Assembly: GCF_019703515.2 (NCBI RefSeq)
Contig: NC_059362.1
Coordinates: forward strand, 29,800,326 to 29,864,325
Direction: 5' to 3'
Length of the DNA: 64,000 nucleotides
Source: Myxocyprinus asiaticus
Lineage: Eukaryota; Chordata; Actinopteri; Cypriniformes; Catostomidae
Shown: positions 39,726-50,316 of the stretch, piece after piece
How the letters are laid out: every line of letters starts with the position of its first letter
Numbering within the stretch: position 1 is the stretch's first letter
Made by a program: the position numbers and the translations under genes
Notes under the pieces: model-generated
What the model was told of the DNA's origin: nothing
Seen by the model: the letters and a program-made list of their open reading frames with translations, nothing else
The model's database searches: none

Positions 39726-40666
39726 CTTAAAATTAATTATTAGCTGGTACTGCTGCTTTCAGCTTAGTGATAATGTTGCTTTGTGTAAATAACAATCAAT
39801 AAAGTAATATTAAACTAATAGTGCATTTCTGATTTTACACTTGGCCATGGAACATCTACACAGCATTTCATCGGCGGGAAGCTCACAGACACTTTAGCAG
39901 TTGTGAGACATGTGGAGGTTTGTCCTAGCAGCAGGCCTGTTTAGACTTTACAGGGCAGACTGCGGAGGTTGGTGAAGGCCACAGAGGATACAGGGACCAT
40001 AGCGCCAGCTTGTCTCCATCTGTAGCTGAAGCTGGTAATTATAGTTGGGAGAGGCGCCCCCAACTTGATGCCATCTGCCAGCGGGAAAGCAGAGCCAGGC
40101 TGAAGCGGATCCAAAGGCCCAGAGAAGTTCCCTTAGCTAAGGCCGACAGGAGGACCAACACCTGCCAGTGAGTTATTGGGTCTCATCCGTGCCGTGGAGC
40201 CTGAGGATCGGGCACATGATCGAGAAGAGCAAGTTATGGTCAGAGATGGCTTTTCATAGTGAAAGTAGGGTCTACACAAAATTCACATGAAAAAGAATGC
40301 CATACTGCTTTGAATGATCATAAATCAAATCTCCAATAACAACAGTCCCAATGGCTGTGCTGCTTTAGGCTGCTAACTTCACAGCGATTACTTTGTAAAG
40401 CGTGATGAAGCCATACCATCTTGTGGCAACATAAATGTATTGCAACTGTATAAAAGAACAAGGAGTGAATTTCATGATAAGGCCTTTCCTTTAATATTAC
40501 AAACTAGTGTTTTTCACTGCCTAAGGGCGTCTACACACACTAGAGTTTTCACTGCAAATCTACTGATGTAGAGGACAAATGTAAAGGTTTGCAAAATTGA
40601 CACTCGTCACTATGACCAAAAGTTGAGAACATTTCGACTTTTGCTGTACCCAACACACTCTGACAG
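39726..40666. other. Non-coding stretch with a GC-richer patch
   Basis: 39880-40220 is GC-richer than its flanks with no frame that can be supported. No element boundary seen. Confidence 0.4.
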
Positions 40667-41102
40667 AGGCATCCGATGCTGGGCGGATACAGGTACTGAT
40701 TACAAATTACATGACAAAAAATGCAATCAGTAATGTAATCTCATAGATTACATTTTGGGGGTAATCTAATCCGATTACTTTTGGATTACTTTCAACCTAA
40801 TTCTATTTAATTTTATGCCACATACATTTGAGTAGGATAATCATTTTAACAGAAAAAGTACAAAGAGGAAGAAAATGCATTACATTCTTTCTTACTAACA
40901 AAAAGAGCCTCACAAAAAGAGCTCTTTATGACATTTTTAAAAAGTGCAATAAACATTACATGAATGAAATAAACATTAAACCTAACAGCAATGAGAGTAC
41001 ATGGCCAAAGTTTATAATTCAAAATACTGAGACGTCAAGTTAATTTGAAGTGCTTAAAACAATAGCAGCATTACGAACATTAAGACCATAAAATCAACAT
41101 AT

Positions 41103-42962
41103 ATGTTGAAGTCAGAAGTTCACATACACTTAGGTTGAAATCATTAAAACTCATTTTTTAACCACTCCACATATTTAATATTAGTAAACTATAGTTTTGG
41201 CAAGTCGTTTAGGACATCTACTTTGTGCATGACATGAGTAATGTTTCCAAAAAAATTTTACAGGCAGACTGTTTCACTTTTAATTGACTATATCACAATT
41301 CCATTGGATCAGAAGTTTACATATACTAAGTTAACTGCGCCTTTAAGCAGCTTGGAAAATTCCAGAAAATGATGTCAAGCCTTTAGACAATTAGCCAATT
41401 AGCTTCTGATAGAAGGTGTACTGAATTGGAGGTGTACCTGTGGATGTATTTTAAGGCCTACCTTCAAACTCAGTGCCTCTTTGCTTGACATCATGGGAAA
41501 ATCAAAAGAAATCAGCCAAGACCTCAGAAAAAAAATTGTGGACCTCCACAAGTCTGATTCATCATTGGGAGCAATTTTCAAATGCCTGAAGGTACCACAT
41601 CCATCTGTAAAATCAACAGTATGCAAGTATAAACACCATGGGACCACGCAGCCATCATACCGCTCAGGAAGTGGTAGCTCAGCGGTTAAGGCTCTGGGTT
41701 ACTGATCAGAAGGTCGGGGGTTCAAGCCCCAGCACCGCCAAGATGCCACTGTTGGGCCCTTGAGCAAGGCCCTTAACCCTATCTGCTCCAGGGGCGCCGT
41801 ATCATGGCTGACCCTGCACTCTGACCCCAGCCTAGCTGGGATATGTGAAAAAGAAGAATTTCACCGTATATGTGCAAAATGTATAATGTGTGATAAATAA
41901 AGAAATTATAATTATAAAATTATAATTATAAGGAAGGAGACACATTCTGTCTCCTAGAGATGAACGTAGTTTGGTGTGAAAAGTGCAAATCAAACCCAGA
42001 ACAACAGATAGACAAGTATCTATATCAACAGTAAAATGAGTCCTATATCGACATAACCTGAAAGGCTGCTCAGCAAGGAAGAAGCCATTGCTTCAAAACC
42101 ACCAGACTACAGTTTGCAAGTGCACATGGAGACAAAGATCTTACATCTTGGAGAAATGTCCTCTGGTCTAATGAAACAAGAATTGAACTGTTTGGCCATA
42201 ATGACCATCGTTATGTTTGGAGGAAAAAAGGTGAGGCTTGCAAGCCGAAGAACACCATCCCAAGCGTGAAGCATGGGGGTGGCAGCATCATGTTGTGGGG
42301 GTGCTTTGCTGCAGGAGGGACTGCTGCACTTCACAAAATAGATGGCATCATAAGGAAGGAAAATGATGTGGATATATTGAAGCAAAATCTCAAGACATCA
42401 GCCATCAAGTTAAAGCTTGGTTGCAAATTGGTCTTCCAAATGGATAATGACCCCAAGCATACCTCCAAAGTTGTGGCAAAATGGTTTAGGACAACAAAGT
42501 CAAGGTATTGGAGTGGCCATCACAAAGCCCTGACCTCAATCTGAGGAAAATGTATGGGTAGAACGGAAAAAGCATGTGCAAGCAAGGAGGCCTACAAACC
42601 TGACTCAGTTCCACCAGTTTTGTCTGGAGGAATGGGCCAAAATTCCAGCAACTTATTGTGAGAAACTTGTGGAAGGCTACCCAAAACATTTGACCCAAGT
42701 TAAACAATTTAAAGGCAATGCTACCAAATACTAACAAAGTGTATGTAAACTTCTGACCCAATGGGAATGTGATGAAAGAAATAAAAGCTGAAATAAATAA
42801 TTCTCCCTACTATTATTCTGACATTTCACATTCTGAAAATAAAGTAGTGATCCTAACTGACCTAAGACAGGGAATGTTTTCTATGATTAAATGTCAGGAA
42901 TTGTGAAAATCTGAGTTTAAATTTATTTGGTTAAGTTGTATGTAAACTTCTGACTTTAACTG
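41103..42962 (+). mobile_element. Sleeping Beauty-like Tc1 transposon, interrupted by a SINE
   Basis: Terminal repeats are GTTGAAGTCAGAAGTTCACA and its complement near 42940-42962. Plus-strand transposase pieces: an HTH from MGKSKEISQDLRKKIVDLHK to HGTTQPSYRSG (to 41665), a middle part from about 42110 with [11 protein letters not shown], and MDNDPKH, then frameshifts before the DLN region. The same family as 11371-12979 but opposite orientation. The SINE 41672-41930 splits the coding region. Confidence 0.93.
41672..41930 (+). mobile_element. tRNA-derived SINE nested in Tc1
   Basis: The tRNA-like head is TGGTAGCTCAGCGGTTAAGG, with a B-box-like GGGTTCAAGCCCC. The body reads TTGAGCAAGGCCCTTAACCC, and the 3' tail ends in a (TTATAA)-type A/T simple repeat. 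AGGAAG lies at both junctions (41666-41671 and 41931-41936), and removing the SINE plus one copy restores the uninterrupted Tc1 order. The same SINE family is at 63378-63520. Confidence 0.92.
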
Positions 42963-43404
42963 TAAACTGATCATAAAATGAACAAAAATGAATTACCATA
43001 AAATCAAAAGCAATGATGATGGCTTGGCCAAAGTTTTCATCTAAAAACACTGAAACACTTTTAACCATTACTGCTTACTAGTCCATCGTCTATTCCAAAG
43101 CTGAGGTGCAAGATATTATCGTTTGAACAGCAAGAATATTATAAAAGAGCAGAATATTTTAAAACAGCAGAGTTCCACTGAGTCACACAAGGAAAAATTG
43201 TGTCAAGTTTTATGTCAAGTTTCATGCAGTGGACTCCACAGCATCAGCAGCAACAGTAGAGAGATGGGCTTTGTTCCATATTGCTGCACATTTTGCAATT
43301 GAACTATTGTGTACCCTGCGGGCAGGACCCTTAGACATCCACTAGATCCTTTGAAGCAATTAAGTTCATTGTGTGAGCTGCACACCATTGGTAAGGTAAT
43401 AAGA

Positions 43405-43408
<4 letters not shown>

Positions 43409-43460
<52 letters not shown>
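43409..43460. repeat. (TA)n microsatellite
   Basis: About 25 uninterrupted TA units. Confidence 0.98.
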
Positions 43461-43463
<3 letters not shown>

Positions 43464-43880
43464 AACATCTAGTTCATTTTAAGTGCATAAAACATTACAT
43501 GAACAAACAGTAATGAACCTGAAATCAACAGCAATGACATTTCTAGGTCAAAGCTAACAGCTCAAAACTCTGACACACTTATTTTTAACCCTTACTACTT
43601 AGTAATAGTCCATCACCTATTCCTTAGCTGTGGTGCACATCTTCCTGTTGTAACGTTAAAGGAGCACATGCTAAAAATGTGCTGTGAGACTATTGCGCTT
43701 TGGGGTAAGAATTTGATGATATTGATTTGAAAATGATAAATAAATTAACAATTTTCTGCCATTGCCTTGTTAACATATAATCATGTAACCTGTAAAAAAA
43801 GTAACTAGTCAGATGAGGTTTTTTTTGTAATCTGATTACGTAATACAGATTACATGTAATCCGTTACTATCCAGGCATCC

Positions 43881-45793
43881 ATTGCCCAATGAGCATTTCA
43901 AACAGGAAGTTTCAGCTGTGGTATTTGGGAATAAAATTGGCAGTATAGCTACTTGATTTCTAAATGAACATCCTCAAAACAGGTAGTACACATCCTACAG
44001 GTAGCTGTTAATACAGACCGAACACGTTCTTGCATTTAAGGGGTCATGTCAGTTTTTTTTTTCTTTTTTTTTACAATATTATTTAGAACCATGAGATTCA
44101 CTTTTATTGCTAGTAAAGGTTTTTGCACAAAAAACATAATATAGTATTAAATGATCTTTTTCCAACCTATCTCTGGCCCTCTGTCTTCAGGGTGGACGTG
44201 GCCTGAAACGCTCTGTTTTCTGTGCTGTCCCCTTTAAGACGTCAATACACACGACTACTGTGTTATAATTGGCTAACATCTTTGAAGTGCAAACACCCCC
44301 CGACATGGAACTGTTTTTTCCAAGAATAAAAGAATGAAAACGTGCAGGCGATTTACAAAACCCCTTAAAAAGCACTCAGTCCAGGCACCTAGTCCCTAAC
44401 TATACGATTCCTTAAATATGAAACAAACACATACAGAAACAGTGGTATACATTTTTATTTTTATTTATTTTTGGCACTACTCCATGTTTCAAAAGAGTTT
44501 CTTTGAAGTCTGAATCATAATATTTCTCAAAAGAATCTTTGGAGAAATGTGCTGAACAACACATAATCCCACACTGACGCAATCAGGAACTTGGTTAAAA
44601 ATAAACTTCAGCCACTCTTTCCTGATGTTGTCATCCTTCTGAAGGCTATGCAGAGATGCTGAATTTCCACAGCCAGGAACGGTGCAACGTTTCTGAATCT
44701 TCCTCGAAATCGCAATCTCTTTGTTAGTTAAATAACAACAGCAGCAATGGTCCCTCTAGGTGTGTAAGAATGACTGTGCATCAGTGGGTGGACAAAAAAG
44801 GCGATAAAAGGTAAAAGGAGGTGTTCATCACTTGCTGTGGAGGCGGTCATGCATTAATGAAGGCCCCCAAGTGATGTAGAGAAGTTGCGGAAGTCGAGAA
44901 TGAGCCTTTTTTGCATCTTGTCAATAAATGCTCTTTTTGGACTAGGAAGGAAGTTTTGAGTTCTGAAACTTTACTGTATGTTTTTATAGTACAATAAACA
45001 CTTATGTCAAAAGATCAGGGAAAATGTGATTCCTCATGAAATGACACCTTTAGAAAAGCTAGATGCAGTGCAACAAATAGAACAGAGCACAGGTGTCTCG
45101 AGACACTTTTTTTAATAGTTTAATTTCTTTGTAAATTGCAAAGCTCTTGCATGAGGTGTAAAAAAAACAGAGACGAGGCACAATGGACGTCTGTCTAGTG
45201 CATGTTTACTTAGAAAAACAATAATAATAAAAAAAACCCAGCATGGACAGACACAAAGTAAGCTTAGTGACAAAAAGACAGCTGTGCTCCTATCTCTCTT
45301 ATATGTGTTGGCACAAGAGCTCTGCAGTCAGCTCTTCCATGGCCATGCCCTACCTTGATCTGTCCATCCTGCATGTCACCAAAGCTGGTGTGTGTGAACA
45401 CAGATGGTGAGGGGTGAGCAGCGCATGAATATATGTTGCTGGAGGGTGAAGCATAGCAGGTCGAGGCAGATGCCTACTTTCCCCGTGAGGGCCCACTTGC
45501 CCGGTCAGCCACAGCCTCTCAGCTTCCAACCAGATGTTGCTGCAGAACCCCAGTTAATCCACTCACGCTCTCCAAAAGATGGACGTCAAAGCATTTGATT
45601 GAGTATGTAAGACATGAAAATGTAGAAAACTATAGAAAAACTACTTTTGAGACTTCAAATGGAATTTAACTTTATTTTAGGACTGGTAACAAATGCCTGG
45701 AGATGTTTTTATGATTGAAATTGTATTGCCTTAATGTGATGCAACTCAGTGCTGAAGTTAAATTTTTTCAGTGTTAAAATACTTTGTCATATA
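43881..45793. other. Gene-free stretch
   Basis: No supported exon. 45370-45600 is GC-richer, with a 64-codon frame lacking any recognisable domain. T- and A-runs occur at 44051-44071 and 45220-45240. Confidence 0.45.
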
Positions 45794-47374
45794 CAGGTGC
45801 ATCTCAATAAATTAGAATGTCGTGGAAAAGTTCATTTATTTCAGTAATTCAACTCAACTTGTGAAACTCGTGTATTAAATAAATTCAATGCACACAGACT
45901 GAAGTAGTTTAAGTCTTTGGTTCTTTTAATTGTGATGATTTTGGCTCACATTTAACAAAAACCCACCAATTCACTATCTCAAAAAATTAGAATACATCAT
46001 AAGACCAATAAAAAAAAACATTTTTAGTGCATTGTTGGCCTTCTGGAAAGTATGTTCATTTAATGTATATGTACTCAATACTTGGTAGGGGCTCCTTTTG
46101 CTTTAATTACTGCCTCAATTCGGCATGGCATGGAGGTGATCAGTTTGTGACACTGCTGAGGTGGTATGGAAGCCCAGGTTTCTTTGACAGTGGCCTTCAG
46201 CTCATCTGCATTTTTTGGTCTCTTGTTTCTCATTTTCCTCTTGACAATACCCCATAGATTCTCTATGGGGTTCAGGTCTGGTGAGTTTGCTGGCCAGTCA
46301 AGCACACCAACACCATGGTCATTTAACCAACTTTTGGTGCTTTTGGCAGTGTGGGCAGGTGCCAAATCCTGCTGGAAAATTAAATCAGCATCTTTAAAAA
46401 GCTGGTCAGCAGAAGGAAGCATGAAGTGCTCCAAAATTACTTGGTAAACGGGTGCAGTGACTTTGGTTTTCAAAAAACACAATGGACCAACACCAGCAGA
46501 TGACATTGCACCCCAAATCATCACAGACTGTGGAAACTTAACACTGGACTTCAAGCAACTTGGGCTATGAGCTTCTCCACCCTTCCTCCAGACTCTAGGA
46601 CCTTGGTTTCCAAATGAAATACAAAACTTGCTCTCATCTGAAAAGAGGACTTTGGACCACTGGGCAACAGTCCAGTTCTTCTTCTCCTTAGCCCAGGTAA
46701 GATGCCTCTGATGTTGTCTGTGGTTCAGGAGTGGCTAAACATGAGGAATATGACAACTGTAGCCAAATTCCTTGACATGTCTGTGTGTGGTGGCTCTTGA
46801 TGCCTTGACCCCAGCCTCAGTCCATTCCTTGTGAAGTTCACCCAAATTCTTGAATCGATTTTGCTTGACAATCATAAAGCTGCGGTTCTCTTGGTTGGTT
46901 GTGCATCTTTTTCTTCCACACTTTTTCCTTCCACTCAACTTTCTGTTAACATGCTTGGATACAGCACTCTGTGAACAGCCAGCTTCTTTGGCAATGAATG
47001 TTTGTGGCTTACCCTCCTTGTGAAGGGTGTCAATGATTGTCTTCTGGACAACTGTCAGATCAGCAGTCTTCCCCATGATTGTGTAGCCTAGTGAACCAAA
47101 CTGAGAGACCATTTTGAAGGCTCAGGAAACCTTTGCAGGTGTTTTGAGTTGATTAGCTGATTGGCATGTCACCATATTCTAATTTTTTGAGATAGTGAAT
47201 TGGTGGGTTTTGTTAAATGTGAGCCAAAATCAACACAATTAAAAGAACCAAAGACTTAAACTACTTCAGTCTGTGTGCACTGAATTTATTTAATACACGA
47301 GTTTAACAATTTGAGTTGAATTACTGAAATAAATGAACTTTTCCACGACATTCTAATTTATTGAGATGCACCTG
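45794..47374 (-). mobile_element. Tc1-like transposon, nearly intact
   Basis: Both termini are present: TA then CAGGTGCATCTCAATAAATT at the left (TA 45792-45793), and its complement ending CACCTG with TA 47375-47376 at the right. Extended inverted repeats run about 200 bp (CAGTAATTCAACTCAA, GAAGTAGTTTAAGTCTTTGG, CACCAATTCACTATCTCAA). It carries one transposase frame broken by a single stop codon. The most complete mobile element in the window. Confidence 0.95.
46075..47076 (-). pseudogene. Tc1 transposase with one premature stop
   Basis: From ATG at 47076 (MGKTADLTVVQKTII) to the stop after GAPTKY, in one uninterrupted frame of 333 positions except for TAG at 46737-46735, after about 113 codons. 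Visible parts: a paired HTH (GCSQSAVSKHVN), a GRKR-type basic motif, then the DDE domain with LFSDESKF (first Asp), FQQDLAPAHTA (second Asp) and [12 protein letters not shown] (Glu). All three catalytic residues remain. A second in-frame ATG lies 12 codons upstream at 47112. It lies about 1.5 kb beyond the rnf144a stop codon, on the same strand. Confidence 0.93.
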
Positions 47375-47376
47375 TA

Positions 47377-48901
47377 GTTGTCTCTGCTTATGTCATTTGT
47401 TGGTTGATTTCCCTGAAAAGTGTAAACACTGTGGCATTTTCAAAAATTTATTTTATCCCGACTAATGGAAGACAGAGGCAACCCGTTTATTTTTTTTTTT
47501 TTGTCAACTTTGTTATGTTACAAAAAATTGTTCAAATGCACAAAAAAAAAAAAAAAAAAAAGAAAAAAAAAAGAGGGCATTTCAGGATAATGATATATTT
47601 TAATGTGAAAAATGTGAAAAGACATTATATACCGTTACAGCTTCAAAAAGTATGTTGAAACACTTACAAATAGAATTAACAAAACTCTGAAAAAAGAAAG
47701 GCATTTTTAACTGAAGGAATATGAACAAAAAACTAGGTTTACCCTATTCATCAACCAAATATTAACATGCTAGACAGTGAACAAATGGGCTAACAACATC
47801 ACATTTGGCAAACGGTTCCCAGAAGTATTACTCTAAAAAATAAATAAAATAAATAAATAACTCTTAGAGTGACCTGAAAAGTACAAAGTTAAGCTTCACT
47901 GGCCTGATTACTCTGACCTAAATTGGCAGGCACATGGTAATGCAGGTTGTATTTGGATTTTTAGTTGCATTCAACAGGTTGGAATAGCACCTTTCTGGGT
48001 TGGAAATATAAACAAAAGACATACGTTTTATACCAAGAGAATTCACCTGTACATGACATCAATGATAACTGTTGAAATGTGAAAAACTGTATAATAGCTT
48101 TTATACAGAATAATAAGCTATAGAATAGCTTGTTTATGATGCATTTGTGATAGCTCCATTATAAACAGATTGATATGTGACCAACTGACTGCTAATAAGT
48201 AATCTTTTGGCAACACCCAAGCCTACAAGCTTTGACAAGGCATCAGGTGGCACATCTGCTACATTTGTGGTGCGTGTAAAGTATCTGAGTTGATTCAAAT
48301 GGAAGAACGGGGTTTTACTTACCCAAGAAAGAGCTTATAGAAAGCATATAGAAATAAGTGGTAGCTATGGCCTGTTCAGTAAGTGAAACATTCTCAGTCT
48401 TTAGCATGCTAAATAATTGGCTGAAATATTGAGGTTGTGTAACTTGCGATACAAGGAATGTATGAAAGCATAGAACTTTTCTGAATGATGCCCTCGAAGT
48501 CTGTAGTCAATAAAATTAGTATCTGTTATATCCTTGATAAACAACATCAAAAATACCTTAACAACACAAAGTGACGAAATAGTGAATAGTGAATGAGATA
48601 GATACAAGACAAGTGTATAGACAACTGTATGTCATGACCAAACCCTCCTAAACAAACTGCATCCTGCTTCATAGAAGTGCTTGCTTACAAACACTTTCAG
48701 CTTGCCTCTAATGGCTCATCCAATCTTTTTCTCTGCCTCTGCAAAACACATTTCAATGTCAGTCAACATTTTAATTCAGCTCAGATATGCAGTCTCACAG
48801 ACAGAAGAGCTACAGTAAGTCTTTTACCAATGCCCCTGCTGGAGTTACACAGAGAGCTCCAAGACGGGATAGTCAAATGTGCCGAAAGTGACATCTTGAA
48901 G
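47377..48901. other. Probable rnf144a 3' UTR and downstream DNA
   Basis: No coding frame. 47490-47580 has a T14 run and long A runs. Two reverse-strand AATAAA motifs (47486-47491, 47447-47452) could serve as polyadenylation signals about 1.4 kb past the stop. The true 3' end is not determined. Confidence 0.45.
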
Positions 48902-49033
48902 CTAGGAAGGAAGTGGGTCATCGCTGCCACGTTTACACTTGCATTTGCAGCAGAGCACAAAGGGAGTGGCCAGCAAAATGAAGGGGGAGGCCACTAGCAA
49001 GAGTAGACCGAAGCCAGCAAAGATCCCTACAAC
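48902..49033 (-). CDS. rnf144a: rnf144a coding exon 7 (membrane anchor and stop)
   Basis: Codes 43 residues starting [10 protein letters not shown] hydrophobic stretch of about 29 residues is followed by a CKCKCK-type basic/Cys tail and ends DDPLPS, with TAG at 48904-48902. The acceptor is TGTTCAG. The anchor and tail match the family closely. Confidence 0.95.
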   Translation of the reverse strand, partial: VVGIFAGFGLLLLVASPFILLATPFVLCCKCKCKRGSDDPLPS

Positions 49034-50279
49034 CTGAACACAGAAGGTGGGAGGGAAGTTGATAAAAGAGATAATAAAAAAGAGGGTGTGGATAAAATTA
49101 TGCATGGACATTCCTGCTGATTATTAAACAGTTAAATAGTACTCTTTATGATGGTGGTACACCTCAACATCAGTCCAGATGCCACTCTGACACAAGAGGG
49201 CAGTAATGTTTCACTGTCCATGTTTTGCTGTCTATCCTAGAGCCATGTTGTAGTTATTGTCTGTAATGTACTAAAACACTGTATGATTTTGAGAGTGTCA
49301 TAAAGGTTGTTGAACGTAGATGATAAAATGAGATATTTGCAAGCAAACATCCTAATATTGACAAAGCACTGTGATTTTTAAAAACAGCATCTTTGCAAGA
49401 CAACTTAAAAGTAATATTCCAGGTTCAATACAAGTTAAGCTCAATCGATAGCAATTGTGGCATAATGTTGATTACCACAAAAAATTATAAAAAATAAAAT
49501 AAAATAAAAAAGAGCAAGAAGTTACAGTGAGGCACTTACAATGGAAGTGAATAGGGCCAATTTCTGCAGGCTTTAAAGGCAGAAATGTGAAGTTTATAAT
49601 TGTAAGAAAATGCTTACAATAATTTTTCTGTTAAAACTCATGTATTATTTTATCTGTACAGTTTAAATTGTAATTTTTACAGTAATTTTAGGGTTTGTTA
49701 ACATGCATATTGTTTGTGTATTGTGGCTATACTTTTGAAATAGTGAGTATTTTAACGTTTACAGATTGGCCTCATTCACTTCCATTGTAAGTGCCTCACT
49801 GTAACCCAGATTTTTTTTTTTTTTTTTTTGTAAAAGGAAGGGAATTTGAGTGGTAATCAATATCATGCCACAAATGCTGTCGCTTTAGTGCTACTTGTAT
49901 TGAACCTGGAATATTCCTAGAATATTATGAACTGATTTATTAAAACAACCTCATTTGTGGTTGTCTTGAAACTCAAAATGTCAAATCTTAATTGACTGCA
50001 ACAATTCCTTTACCTACAGCTGAAAAAAAAAAAAAAAAAAAATTACATATATAAAATAATTAAATGGAATGACCCACTAGTTTTTATTTACTGCTGAATA
50101 ATCAAACTGATGGGTTACAGAGGTTTGACAATGAAATTGCAAGACAGTGCTGTTTTCTTTCGATTACATTTTGAACTTTTTGTTTACAGCAGGTGGAAGA
50201 TCCCAAGTGTCCCTTAAAAAAATACATCTATAGATATTGAGACACTACATAAGGACACACACACACGCGTGCACGCACG

Positions 50280-50316
<37 letters not shown>

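Larger units (their letters stand above)
40675..43872. mobile_element. Inverted-repeat element (TAATC-rich ends) with nested Tc1
   Basis: The left part (GATTACAAATTACATG, GTAATCTAATCCGATTAC) and right part (GTAATCTGATTACGTAATACAGATTACATGTAATCC) are roughly complementary. The 8-mer AGGCATCC flanks both sides (40667-40674 and 43873-43880), suggesting a hAT-like 8-bp duplication. The terminal bases match poorly, so the exact ends are uncertain. A Sleeping Beauty-like Tc1 (41103-42962) and a (TA)n tract are inside. Confidence 0.55.

Noticed and set aside
41672..41745. Possible tRNA gene (tRNA-like fold with A and B boxes)
   Set aside because: It is the head of a SINE with target-site duplication and SINE body and tail, not a free-standing tRNA gene. 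The same reasoning applies to the heads at 26875 and at the right ends of the HAmo-like copies.
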